This document shows positions 1-10,145 of a DNA stretch of 64,000 nt, piece after piece (the stretch's first letter is position 1; each line of letters opens with the position of its first letter). The stretch spans positions 8,229,966 through 8,293,965 of the forward strand of contig NW_022098021.1 in NCBI RefSeq assembly GCF_002288925.2, in the 5' to 3' direction. A program made the translations under genes and the position numbers. The stretch is from Delphinapterus leucas (taxonomy: Eukaryota; Chordata; Mammalia; Artiodactyla; Monodontidae). Below the pieces are notes generated by a model. The model did no database searches. It worked only from the letters and a program-made list of their open reading frames with translations, and had not been told where the DNA came from.

Positions 1-1164
1 TAAGGGTGAGTCACTCAAAATAGCACGAAACATACTTTTCTTCTCAACCACACGTCAGTATTGATCAGACGAGCGGATGATTTACAGACACGTGAAAGCA
101 CGGTACTGGAGAGGGTTACTGGAAGGCAATTAACAGGACGTGTGGGGAAACAAGTCTAGGCATAGAATGTTTAAAACCTCCTGTTTAACAAGTGTCTGCT
201 TTGAGGGCACTGATGAAAGATGGCCACGTGGGCTGGGCCTGGGGTTAGACTCAAGGCATTACTCTTAATGATGGATGGCAGGGGTGCTTGAGGGTGGGCG
301 TGTCTGGACTCCCAGTGAAGTAAAGTAATTGAGTTGTTCCTCTGTTCAGCCTCGTGACTTTTCTTCACGTGGTTGGTTAATGGTTATAACGTCTTCAAAG
401 TCCTATGACTTTTCCTTCAAATCTTGACCATGCACGTTAAGAGACAATAATGAAAACATAAACAGGAGGGCAATCTAATCATCTAAGAGGGGTAATTCCT
501 TCTCCGTGAAAACTCTGCCATCGCCCTCTGCGTACAGGTCCTCCTAGTTTGTGACTTTGCACACATCTCTTTTGTGTTCGTGTAGGAGCTTATCTGTGTT
601 GATGGAAATTGCAGAAATGTTTTCACTGGAACACAGCTGCTCTCCCTTTGTGTTTCCACACTGATGTCATAACTCTTTAATTAAACTAGCAATGGTAGCC
701 TAAACTGGGCAGTGAAAGCATTTCTGCCCGGCTGTGTTGCTCAGGATGGTCTTTGGATTTATCCACACCAGTGACGCATTATCTCTTAACCTCACGTATA
801 TTTTATAATCCAGGCTTTTATGGCCTTTTCACCTCTGATTTCCTACATGAATTAGGCCCATGTAAAAATGGAGTATTCAGTCAAATGAGATAATATGCAG
901 AAACATTTGAATTGTCCAAGAAATGTAACGAACAATTACATCAACCTGTATCTTGCTTTCAGGTATTTCTCACTCATCAGTGAGTCCTTTGCTTCCTGGA
1001 GCTCTTTCTCTGTGTTGATACTTATAAGTGAAATCATGGGAGGGTGAGGGGAGGGCGGCAGCCTTCCTGGAGCTGTTCTAGGTATTTGCATTCTATTTTA
1101 ACTTTAAACTTTATGAATTTGAATTGCTCTCTTTTGGGGGTGGAGTGGAAAGAGGCATACCGCT
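1..1164. other. Single-copy DNA, no feature recognised
   Basis: I see no repeat family, RNA gene or protein-like frame here. Open frames are short and lack recognisable domains. Composition is ordinary AT-rich mammalian non-coding DNA. Confidence 0.5.
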
Positions 1165-1243
1165 GCTTATCTCTTCAGCCCTGGAGCCTAGAAAACTGCC
1201 TGCAAATGGCAGGGGCTTAATAACTACCTGCTGAATTTAAAAA
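1165..1243 (+). mobile_element. L2 3'-end fragment
   Basis: The run 'ggagcctagaaaactgcctg', followed by 'aataactacctgctgaat', resembles the conserved 3' end of L2 LINEs (one-copy 'tagaacagtgcctgg ... aataaatatttgttgaat' pattern). Short and diverged, so the call is tentative. Confidence 0.45.
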
Positions 1244-1727
1244 TATCCTTTGACTGGTTGACACAGGAATTCCCGTCCTTCTTTGGCTCAAAGATTGATG
1301 AATAAAAGCCTCACCAAATACCTTATAATTTGATAGTTGAATCATCTGGAATAAGGAATCAAGAACATCAAAACTGAAATTTTAACAAATGGAAGACATG
1401 ACGATAACCTTGTCTTAAATTTAAAAATCTATTACAAATGATCATTATTAAAATTCTCTGATGTTGGATTGAAAACTAGGCAGATTAAAAATAATAGTAT
1501 AGAGATTACAGATTTTGATTTAGATTAGTGAACTTAATTTAACACATACAAATAAGCAATGCAGCTTTTGAAGAAAGGATCAATTACTTAATCAAGCTTG
1601 CTAGAACAATAGAATAACAGTTTGAAGAGAGAACAGTAAGAAAAAGAATAACTTATATTTTGGTCATAACCAAATATTGCGATAAATTTCCTATAAGCCA
1701 TAGTGTTACATGTTGGAGAAAAAAAAA
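1244..1727. other. AT-rich single-copy DNA
   Basis: No recognisable repeat or gene. The stretch is AT-rich and has no long open frame. Confidence 0.45.
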
Positions 1728-2015
1728 GAAATACCATAATGATGGATACATGTCATTATAAATTTGTCCAAACCCACAGAATTTACAACACCATGAGTGA
1801 ACCGTAATGTAAACAATGGACTTTGGGTGATGATGATGTGTCAATGTAGGTTCATCAGTTGTAACAAATGTTCCACCTGGTGGAGGATGTTGATAATGAC
1901 GGAAGCTGTGCGCGTGTGGGGCAGCGGGTATATGGGACATTTCTGTACCTTCCCCTCAATTTTGCTGTGAACCTAAAATTGCTGTAAAAAATAAAGTCTT
2001 AATGAAAAAGAAAAA
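1728..2015 (+). mobile_element. Old L1 3' end (L1M type)
   Basis: The sequence follows the 3' UTR of an old mammalian L1: 'ggatacatgtcattata', 'tttgtccaaaccca', 'atggactttgggtgatga', 'caatgtaggttcatcagttg', 'ttttgctgtgaacctaaaa' and a terminal 'aataaagtctta' before an A-rich tail. It is 5'-truncated to about 290 bp. The antisense fragment near 39.73-39.92 kb matches another part of the same kind of 3' UTR. The subfamily (probably L1MB-like) is from memory. Confidence 0.7.
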
Positions 2016-2062
2016 GAGGGGAAGGAAGGGAGGGAGTGAGGGAGGGAGGGAAAGAAAACAAG
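2002..2062. repeat. Purine-rich tract, (GGGA)n-like
   Basis: Almost pure A/G run with imperfect 'gggagggag' and 'gaaggaag' units, directly after the L1 tail. It probably grew from the A-rich tail of that element. Confidence 0.75.
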
Positions 2063-3054
2063 GTAATGTTTTTATCCTAAGTCTGAAGTCAGTGAAGATT
2101 TTTCTGAATATTCTTGTCATCTTACAAAAGAAGATGCATTGGAATACAGAAAACTGATCATCATTTCAATAATGAAATATAATAAGACCATTCTAAAAGG
2201 CAGAATGGCAGAATGAGAAAGTACGTAGCTAATGAAAACTTATCTAAAATACATAAGGGGTTGATATGAATATGGAATGTGTGGCATGATCTCATATTCC
2301 AGGGGTTGAGGAGAGGAGCAGACATTTTGGACATTGATGTACAAATGTTAGATCATCACATGATAGGCCCAGAGCATGAAACACACACATTGATTACCAC
2401 CATTTAAAGGTGTAGTCAGTCTGTGCTTTGACAAAGATCAAAAGTAATTTGGGAAGTTGGAATTCTATATCCACTGACTGCTTGTTCATTTGTTGCACTA
2501 ATAAACCAAAAATAACAGTCACCATCCTTGAAACACCACTGGAGAAGATAAATCATAGGGGCTTTATTCAGAAACCACTTGAGACAGAATTACATATCAG
2601 AATTTTCTTCTCTTACTTGTTTTTCCAGATGATAGAAACAAATTTGACAAACAACTGCAGTTTGGACACTTGGAGATACTAGTAGCACATTAGACAGTGT
2701 CTCTATCTTAGTTGTTTCTCTTAAAAACACACTTACCTGAAACAGTAGTTCAGGTTGTGAAACCTGGTCTCAATCCTCATAAAATGTTCACTTCAGCGTT
2801 GTTTTCCTTATTTCTCTGGGAAGTGGAGGTGGAAACTCTGTCTCTATGAGTGTTGCATGTGGCTGGAGAATGACCTTTTGGACCATCGAAAGGATCAAAA
2901 TAGAGGTTGGGAGGCCCCTGGAGCTGTGGCTACATTATAACCGGTGTGTTTGGGGGATGGAAAGAGCTTTGACTCAGACTGACCTGGGCTTGCCATCCCC
3001 TTGTCATGGAATGAGAAGTGCATCAGTGCCAGTTGAAGGTGGCTCTGTGGCTTG
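2063..3054. other. Single-copy DNA, no feature recognised
   Basis: No family recognised. An 84-codon open frame at 2428-2682 has no recognisable domain or codon signal. The 121-codon frame starting at 2846 runs into the MIR that follows, which argues against it being a real gene. Confidence 0.4.
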
Positions 3055-3290
3055 TACGGAGCTAAAGGCTCTCCGTCCTCTCCTTATGCCATTTAATCCC
3101 CATACAGCCCCCGGGGCAGTTGACCCTGTTACTATCTCTATTTTACAGATGGGGAAACTGAACAACAAAGAGGTTAGGTATTTTGCCCTGTGTCACCCTG
3201 ATAGCAAGTGAAGAAGCTGAGAGAAGAACCCAGAGTGTCTGACCCCAGAATTATGCATTTAAGCACCGACATTATGCTCTCATGGGGTGT
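3055..3290 (-). mobile_element. MIR SINE, antisense
   Basis: Typical MIR words on the minus strand: 'ccatttaatccccatacag', 'ctattttacagatggggaaa', 'gaggttaggtattttgccc' and 'agagaagaacccagagtgtc'. MIR is an ancient tRNA-derived SINE shared by all mammals. Confidence 0.8.
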
Positions 3291-3304
3291 GCTGAACATC
3301 CCTC

Positions 3305-3445
3305 AAATTTAGCTTCCTCCTCTGTAAGATGGGGCCGTTCATTTCTACTGGGCAGGCTTGTTGTGGGTTTGCAAGAGAATATGTATGTATAAAGCATCAG
3401 GCACCCTAATGGCCTGATCAGAGTGGTTGGTTGCCTGTTGTTACT
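3305..3445 (+). mobile_element. MIR SINE fragment, sense
   Basis: 'agcttcctcctctgtaagat' followed by 'gcttgttgtgggtttgcaag' and 'aaagcatcaggcacc' matches the MIR core and 3' part in the sense direction. It lies almost head to tail with the antisense MIR just before it. Confidence 0.6.
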
Positions 3446-3620
3446 GCTGACTTTGTTGCTGTGGAAAATGGCTGAATAACAGTCTCATCAAAGTCCCAGG
3501 TATTTTCTTTGTCTCTCAGATTTAGCCCAGTCACGCCCATTGCCATGGCAACCACTCTATCCTAGCCATTCACCATTGCACATCTACAGTAGCTTCTTTA
3601 CTGACCTCGGTTAAGTCCAG

Positions 3621-3993
3621 TCTAGAAGCCTCTCTTCTCCACCGGGACTGATCTTGTCTTCCTTACACAGAGTGACTGGATGAGCAGGAAGCAGAAGTGG
3701 AAGAGGAAGCACTTTAAAAGGGAGGGGGCAGAGCGGCACTATTCCCTGTGGGAACCTCCACCCCCTCAGCAAAACACTAGAATTAAATCCACCAAAAGTA
3801 AAACAGGAGGAAAGTTTTCACTCAACACTCTGGTGCCCCAAACTGGGGAATTATCATCTTGATTTGCTATCCTTTGAGCCCTGGATCAGTTATCTTCTCA
3901 AGTGAGAAGAAAACTTCTGCTGCTTCCCACACATCCAGTCACTCTGTGTAAGGAAGAAAAGATCGGTCCTGGGGGAGAAGAGAGTGTTCTAGA
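3621..3993. repeat. 74-bp inverted repeat with 225-bp spacer
   Basis: The arm at 3621-3694 is the reverse complement of the arm at 3920-3993. The ungapped alignment by eye has 65 of 74 matches (about 88%), with a perfect 26-nt core containing 'cttacacagagtgactggat'. The spacer is 3695-3919. The termini read 'tctaga' outside and 'gcag' inside; I could not match them to the terminal repeats of a DNA transposon family I know, and no target duplication is clear. It could be an unnamed foldback element, two opposed copies of an unknown repeat, or a local inverted duplication. Transcribed, it would form a long imperfect hairpin. Confidence 0.85.
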
Positions 3994-3994
3994 C

Positions 3995-4026
3995 ATGAGG
4001 AATGGGGTAGCCAAAAATTGCTTGCC
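3995..4026 (+). repeat. 32-bp direct repeat, copy 1
   Basis: This word, with core 'aatggggtagccaaaa', recurs at 5211-5242 with 29 of 32 matches. It begins one base beyond the outer end of the 3920-3993 inverted-repeat arm. Flanking bases do not align further. Confidence 0.75.
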
Positions 4027-4319
4027 ACTAGTACCTCTAGTGTACTCCTGAAGCCATAACTATATAGAAAGAGTACATTTAATTACGAGTTCCATGACCT
4101 TAAACATTCTTGTAAATATATTGTAGCCAGTGAAACCTATATTGTATTCCTCCAGACCTTTCCTTAAGGAGATCCTGGGGCATCCATAGAAGTTTTTAGA
4201 AGTCAGTTGTGAAATTACTTTTTTATTCTCACGGGTTCAATACCATGGGTACATGATACCTCATTAATACATTTTAATGTGTTTAAAATACATTAAATAC
4301 ATTTTAATATTAATGTGTG
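4027..4319. other. No feature recognised
   Basis: AT-rich DNA without a recognisable gene. Repeated 'acattttaat' and 'taatgtgt' words near 4260-4320 look like simple AT-rich drift. Confidence 0.4.
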
Positions 4320-4615
4320 TTAAAATATGTTTTATTAGGCAAGTAATATATGTTCAACGTGGAAGATTTTAAAGATTTAATTAAGCAAATAGGAGAAAAT
4401 AAAAACCGTCCATAATATCGCACCTCCAAAATAGAATCAGTTTGCATTTTTGCATGTTTCCTCCCAGATTTCTTTTTTTCATGTATAGATATATTGTATA
4501 CAAGATGGAATCATTTAATATACTGTTTTATAAGCTGCTTTTTCACATAGCACAATTTATCCCGAATATCTCTCCATGGCAGTAAACCATTACATAGATT
4601 TTTAGACAAAAAGTC
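4320..4615. mobile_element. Old interspersed repeat, family unnamed
   Basis: The order 'gcaagtaatatatgttca', 'aggagaaaataaaaaccgtc', 'gtttcctcccagatttc', 'ttttataagctgctttttca' and 'atctctccatggcagtaaa' is one I recognise from many mammalian loci, probably an old LINE 3' region. A related but weaker copy seems to lie at 56.46-56.76 kb. I cannot name the family or orientation reliably. Confidence 0.45.
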
Positions 4616-5210
4616 ATCAGACCTTGGTCCTTGTGTTTCGAGACACTAGAGAAGCCTCCACTTAGCCCCAAGGCTGAGGACTTTGTCCATCTCTATACAA
4701 AACACACTCTCTGCCTTGTGGAGTTTTTAAGTCCCCAAGCGGTTTCTCTTGCAAAGCGGGAGGAGAGGTCTGCATCTGGACTCCTATCTCTGCCCGGTAC
4801 TCTTGTCATCATGAGCCTCCTACTGTTTATCTACTGAGAGGTCTCAGTGTCATCCTGGTGGCTCTGACACAGAACTGCAAATGAGCTTTTTCTGCCTTGC
4901 ATCTTCTGATGGATAAACGTCAGGAGACACACAACACTGCCAACTGGCCTCTTAAAACCAAGACCATCTGCCGTTCAGAATGCTGACATCCTCCCCATCT
5001 TATAATTTCCATTTCTATAGCTGGCTCGCAATTGCTGCTTCCCCTGGGAGCCAAGATCCAAAGATAATTAAAACCCACAGATAAGAACCAAACTTCATGA
5101 TAGTTTAAATCTCCTTCTCGTCCATCTTTCGACTAGAGCTGCTCACAAATGGACTGATTTGAGTTTCTCCTCCTTTTATTTCCCCTGATTAGCCCCTGAT
5201 TCAGAGCCTA
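4616..5210. other. Single-copy DNA, no feature recognised
   Basis: No repeat or gene recognised. A 68-codon open frame at 4631-4837 has no domain that I know. Confidence 0.4.
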
Positions 5211-5242
5211 ATGAGCAATGGGGTAGCCAAAATTTGGTTGCC
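5211..5242 (+). repeat. 32-bp direct repeat, copy 2
   Basis: Partner of 3995-4026, with three mismatches. Immediately downstream, 'tggttgccagacagacaagcaacca' region forms a short imperfect palindrome around 'gacagac'. Confidence 0.75.
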
Positions 5243-5555
5243 AGACAGACAAGCAACCAGCCTGTCTTTATGATCCTGCAGTTTGAGCGTATCAGTCTCT
5301 GAAACCTCCCATGACTTCACTGTGAAGAGTACTAAGCAAGATATTTCATACCAGTAGAATCAGACACTTACTATGCCTTCGTGGTTCTTTATCCAGACGT
5401 TTTACCCAGGAACATATAAATTGCCTTTTGCTACCTAGATTTTCCAAAAGCCTATCAGAGCTCTTCAAATAAGTTCTAAGTAATTGATATTCCTTTTTTT
5501 TTAACACTATCTTGATCTCCTCTTTCCTCAGTCTGCCATCTTGCCTCCACCCTCC

Positions 5556-5640
5556 TGCAAAAAAAAAAAAAATCTCTATATACACACACACACATCTGTG
5601 TGTATTTATATGTATATTTATATACAGACATAATACACAT
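5556..5640. repeat. A-run and (CA)/(TA) microsatellite
   Basis: An A14-type run is followed by 'tacacacacacacatctg' and alternating 'tatatgtatatttatata'. It is a simple repeat likely to vary in length. Confidence 0.85.
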
Positions 5641-6040
5641 TTTAAAAAATGATTCAGAGTCACCATTCTCTAGCCGCAGATATTTTTATTCTTTTACCTT
5701 CTCCACCGAGGAACACGGAGCCTCGAAATCACTGGGCACCCAGTGCGCCCCTGTGCATGTGGCATCCTTTCCTCCCTGGCCAGCGCAGGCAGCTGCTTCA
5801 ACCGTCTGGTCCTCTCTCCCCCAACTTCAAGCCTCCTTTCAGCACTGTCAGATCTCTTCTCCCCCTTCTTTCCTTCTGGACAATGCCCTGACATTTTTGT
5901 CCTCTCAGGGAGGACGTATGATGTATCTGCAAGAACAAACTTTGAGACCACGGTATTTTCTGCCACCATCACAGCTGTTAAAGTTTCCTGAAGCAGCACT
6001 GCCTCTTTAACAGATTTTTGGGTTTTGGTCTTTGTTTTTT
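5641..6040. other. No feature recognised; overlapping domainless frames
   Basis: Several open frames of 80-136 codons overlap here on both strands, but none shows a recognisable domain. Simultaneously open frames on both strands are expected in GC-balanced, stop-poor non-coding DNA. I do not call a gene. Confidence 0.4.
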
Positions 6041-6520
6041 CTTAAAGGAAGCCATTCCATGCTTTGGCTCTCATGGCACTCCCGCGGCTCGTTGGTTGTA
6101 ACTGGAAGAAAGGGTTACGGCCTTCTGGTTACGTCACAGATGCCGAGAAGGGCCATTTTGATTGAGGCACAGCCCAGCACTTAGTTCTGAGATTTCTCCC
6201 CATCTTGTTGTATAAGTGGCTTATTCCTCGGCAGTCGTAGTGATTCAGGCCCTGTGGGACCACTCCAGCCTATTTGAATAAGCTGTCGATAACATTAAAA
6301 GCCTTCCCAGACACTGACGTTTACCAGCACTTACAGGCCAGTGCAAATGGGATGAGTGGCTTTTGGATGTTTTCGGTTTCTCCTCGGTGTTTGTTAAACT
6401 GTTAAGGTATTTATCAGAAATGGCCATTGGACACAAACACATTCTAGTATGTGCTTTTAATTGTAATTTTGCTGAAACCGTTGGACTCGATTTCTTGTTG
6501 GATCATGTCCTTAGCCCCGG
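6041..6520. other. Repeat-free stretch, possible conserved non-coding DNA
   Basis: No transposon signature is visible. It contains a CRE-like 'ttacgtcacag' near 6130 and AT-rich homeobox-like words near 6455-6475. Conservation cannot be judged from one sequence, so this only marks the interval as a candidate. Confidence 0.2.
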
Positions 6521-7101
6521 AAAGGAATCCTGGAAGTGTTGAAAAGAAATTCTGTGTGAATTACCCCTATTTAGTAGAAGACCAGTCAGAGCTGGCACAG
6601 CCTCCTAAGCTTTCAGCCAAAACTGAGTGTGAGGAATGCCAATTAGGAGACGGGGAGAGGGGCCCAGATCTGTGCCCCCCTCCGCACCGCTCCCCTCCTA
6701 TCCCACCCGACACAGCGCCCCAGGCTCACCGACCAGCGAGGTGCCAAGCCAGCTGGACCCCAGACTAGAAAACAAGGAACACGATTCAAAGCTATCAAGG
6801 GACCTGGGGAGATGGCCATGGCAGGATTGATTTCATTTGCATCCTGGGTGAGATTCAGGACGTTGATGACTTCTCCCTAGAAATTTGTGTTTCACACAAA
6901 TCGTGAATTATGTAGGTATTCTTTCCTTTTATTATTATTATTATTATTTTGGAGTCCATAGCTTTGATCAAGTTCTTAGATCTTAGAGGAACCCATGGCT
7001 AAAAAGTGTTTAAGAACCATGGTTCTAATTTTCCTCTCCAGTTTAAAATAGCCTCCCCCTTGCTGACTCTAAGCTTTATTCAAGTTGTCCTAAAAGGGAA
7101 G
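6521..7101. other. Single-copy DNA with short (TTA)n
   Basis: No gene recognised; the 105-codon frame at 6451-6768 has no known domain and ends in proline-rich low-complexity sequence. A short (TTA)n run lies at about 6932-6951. Confidence 0.45.
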
Positions 7102-7161
7102 AAGTTTGAGGTGTTCTAAACCTCCAAGTTCAAAGTTTGAGGTGTTCTAAACCTCCAAGTT
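7102..7161 (+). repeat. Perfect 29-bp tandem duplication, period 31
   Basis: The unit beginning 'aagtttgaggtgttctaaac' occurs at 7102-7130 and again, identical, at 7133-7161. Perfect identity suggests a recent slippage event. Confidence 0.9.
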
Positions 7162-7520
7162 TGGCTACTGGGGTTAGGGGGCCTTTTAAACCCAAACCCT
7201 CACCTTCCTGAGCACCCAGGGAGTCCAAGAAATCACAGAACCAGAGGGAGGCTGCTCAGAATCAGAGAGAGGCTTAACAGTGTGTGTGTGGGAGGTGATA
7301 CTGTCCACTCCCAACGTGGTCTGAGGGCTGTGGGAAGATGCTGGACTGCGTAGCAGAACTGGGCAAAGTGGCTACCAGTTTGGCTCTGTGAACGAACCTT
7401 TATTATTTTGGCTCAAGTGGGCATAAATTCCCACAACTTTGGCTATAGCCCCAAACGGCTGGAAGTCCAAATACACCTGCAGTATTCTAAATTCTAAAAT
7501 ACACCCTACTAAGAGTAATT
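7162..7520. other. Single-copy DNA, no feature recognised
   Basis: No repeat or gene recognised in this interval. Confidence 0.4.
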
Positions 7521-7532
7521 TAAAAGTATATG

Positions 7533-7859
7533 GGGGGCTTCCCTGGTGGCACAGTGATTAAGAATCCTCCTGCCAATGCAGGGGACACGGGTTCGATCCC
7601 TGGTCTGGGAAGATCCCACATGCCACGGAGCAACTAAGCCTGCGAGCCACAGCTACTGAGCCTGCGCACTGCTACTACTGAAGCCCACGCGCCTAGAGCC
7701 TGTGCTCCGCAACAAGAGAAGCCACTGCAATGAGAAGCCTGCGCACGGCAACGAAGAGTAGCCCCAGCTCATTGCAACTACAGAAAGCCCGCGCGTAGCA
7801 ACGGAGACCCAACACAGCCAAGAATAAATAAATAAATTTATAATAAATAAATAAATAAA
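7533..7859 (+). mobile_element. Long CHR-type SINE, sense
   Basis: A tRNA-Glu-derived head ('cttccctggtggcacagtg', B box-like 'gggttcgatccctgg') is followed by the 'cagctactgagcc' and 'gcaacaagagaagccact' body and an (AAAT)n tail. The 12-bp target duplication 'taaaagtatatg' lies at 7521-7532 and 7860-7871. The intact duplication supports retrotransposition by L1 machinery. Confidence 0.95.
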
Positions 7860-8033
7860 TAAAAGTATATGATCTTTTGGCTCATAAGTATAGTGAGAAT
7901 TGATTATAGTTATTTTGTTTTCCACTAGGGATATAACTTCCTCATGAGTATTGCTATTGGTCAATATGGAAAGAATGGGTGCTTGAATGACGTATATAAA
8001 TTAAACAGTCTCCTTTTTATGAATGACTGATCT

Positions 8034-8223
8034 GGGACTTCCCTGGTGGTCCAGTGGTTAGGACTTCACCTTCCAATGCAGGGGCTGGAGGACCTTCCTG
8101 GTCCAGGAGCTAGGGTCCCATATGCCTTGTGGCTAAAAAACCAAGACAAAACAGAAGCAATATTGTAACAAATTCAATAAAGACTAAAAATGGCCCACAT
8201 CAAAAAAATCTTTAAAAAAAAAA
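8034..8223 (+). mobile_element. Short tRNA-derived SINE, 'caataaagact' tail type
   Basis: Head 'gggacttccctggtggtcc' is followed by a distinct tail with 'attgtaacaaattcaataaa' and 'aatggcccacat', then an A-run. This subtype also occurs at 31291-31494. Flanking 'tgatctg' words (8028 and 8228) suggest an eroded target duplication. Confidence 0.85.
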
Positions 8224-8405
8224 AGAATGATCTGAAATGACACAAATAAGAATGAAATCAAGTCATAATCAAGTCCTTTTCATATGCAATTAGGTTTTGA
8301 GAGTTTAAGGACCGTCCTTTATTGTCACACACTGTGATGAATTGACCAAATATACATACAGGAAAAAGAAATAAAGCTATGAAATTTTTATTTTTAAAAG
8401 TTTTC

Positions 8406-8703
8406 AGGCTTCCCTGGTGGCACAGTGGTTAAGAATCCACCTGCCAATGCAGGGGACACAGGTTCAATCCCTGGTCCGGGAAGATCCCTCATGTCGCAGA
8501 GCAACTAAGCCTGCGTGCCACAACTACTGAGCCCACACCACAACTACTGAAGCCCACGCACCTAGAGCCCATGCTCTGCAACAAGAGAAGCCACTGCAAT
8601 GAGAAGTCCACGCACCACAATGAAGAGTAGCCCCCGCTCTCCGCAGCTAGAGAAAGCCCGTGCACAGCAATGAAGACCCAATGCAGCCAAAAAGAAAAAA
8701 AAA
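8406..8703 (+). mobile_element. Long CHR-type SINE, sense
   Basis: Same long body as the copy at 7533, with a small internal loss in the 'caactactgagcc' repeats. The 10-bp target duplication 'aaaagttttc' lies at 8396-8405 and 8704-8713. Several CpG positions have decayed, so it is older than the short subtype. Confidence 0.93.
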
Positions 8704-8774
8704 AAAAGTTTTCTATTAATGTCTTCATATCAACATTATTATCAGTATTGTAGACAAGGCTCAACCTTATTTTA

Positions 8775-8990
8775 TTTTATTTTATTTTTTATTTTTTTCT
8801 GGTACGCGGGCCTCTCACTGTTGTGGCCTCTCCCGTTGCAGAGCACAGGCTCCGGACGCGCAGGCTCAGCGGCCATGGCTCACGGGCCCAGCCGCTCCGC
8901 GGCACGTGGGATCCTCCCGGACCGGGGCACGAACCCGTGTCCCCCGCATCGGCAGGCGGACTCTCAACCACTGCGCCACCAGGGAAGCCC
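8775..8990 (-). mobile_element. Young short CHR-type SINE, antisense
   Basis: On the minus strand the element runs from 'gggcttccctggtggcgca' to 'gcccgcgtacc' and an A-rich tail. The CpG-rich body is well kept. The target duplication 'ctcaaccttatttta' (15 bp) is perfect at 8760-8774 and 8990-9004. It faces the SINE at 8406 tail to tail. Confidence 0.95.
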
Positions 8991-9068
8991 TCAACCTTAT
9001 TTTAAAGGGGAGATTCTAAGTAACTTTTATTTTGCACTATCTGATTGGCTAAATTCCCTCCTGCTAAT

Positions 9069-9425
9069 CTTTTTTTTTTTTTTTAAGATTTAGTTTTATT
9101 TTATTTTTGACTGTGTTGGGTCTTCGTTGCTGTGTGCGGGCTTTCCTAGCTGTGGCGAGCAGGGGCTACTCCATTGCGGTGCAAGGGCTTCTCATTGCGG
9201 TGGCTTCTCTTGTAGCAGAGCACGGGATCTAGGTGCACGGGCTCAGTAGTTGTGGCTTATGGCTCAGTAGTTGTGGCTCGTGGGCTCTAGAGGTCAGGCT
9301 CAGTAGTTGTGGTGCATGGGTTTAGTTGGTCTGCAGCATGTAGGATCTTCCTGGACCAGGGCTCGAACCCGTGTCCCCTGCATTGGCAGGTGGATTCTCA
9401 ACCACTGCGCCACCAGGGAAGTCCC
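9069..9425 (-). mobile_element. Long CHR-type SINE, antisense
   Basis: Reverse complement of the long SINE: T-run, 'tgttgggtcttcgttgctg', 'ttctcattgcggtggcttct', 'ctcagtagttgtggct' repeated, and head at 9425. The 'cagtagttgtggc' unit is present about four times, more than in its neighbours. No clear target duplication. Confidence 0.92.
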
Positions 9426-10145
9426 AGGCTTGACAACATTTAGTTCAGGGGAATGATGCTTATTGGTTTTAATTAGTCTCAAAATGGATTTGGGTTAAAG
9501 AATAGCTTCTAATTCATTATTGTAACATTGGTAAAATTATAAAATATATCTTGCAATTTAAAACTTTTGAGCTCTTTAGAAGCTGCAAGTGTAAAGCCCC
9601 TTATCCAGCTTCATCTGAAGTCAGTCTACCAACTGTACCTTGACCCAAAGTTTTGGCTTAATTTATGTTGTACATGTTGTAGTGTAAATAACATGAATGA
9701 TAAAATAATGCAAATAATAAGGACCTAAGGGAAAATAAAATGGGAGTTTTGAAGAGCTCACATCACTATGTGTGTCAGTGTAACTTTTTAGTAAGTACAG
9801 AGAGATTTAAATATATTTAGAGTTGTGTTTCTCCCATATTTAAGTTATTGGCCACGCGCTAAATGGCTTGATGAATTGGTTTCTGTGTATATATCCCTAC
9901 AAAAAGAATCTTTTCTAGTACATGCTTAACAATCAAAAAGAGTAATTTTTACTTATTTTCAATTAATTCTTTCGTGGAATGGAGACAGTATCTCCGTATT
10001 TCATATACCTCTTCCAATATATATTTATTTCACGATGCTTTTTTCAGCATTGCAAGTGGACACCTTTAGACCGTAGATGTACATATCTACAGTTTGCTTG
10101 CTTTGAACTTCTGTATAGTTGTTCTGGCAGGGGATGTAAATAGCA

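Noticed and set aside
2846..3211. 121-codon sense frame
   Set aside because: Its second half is an antisense MIR and no domain is visible.
5600..6010. 136-codon sense frame overlapping four others
   Set aside because: No recognised domain, and overlapping frames on both strands are equally open. It starts inside a microsatellite.
7533..7620. Possible tRNA gene suggested by A and B box-like words
   Set aside because: The tRNA-like part is the head of a SINE followed by the SINE body and tail, with target duplications. No intact cloverleaf is expected.
8823..9005. Open frames with a recurring 'ASPVAEHRLR' peptide at many sites (also 15003, 31756, 35877, 56750, 60831, 61176)
   Set aside because: They recur wherever the young SINE occurs and are open on both strands. 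They are frames through a CpG-rich tRNA-derived SINE, not a protein family.
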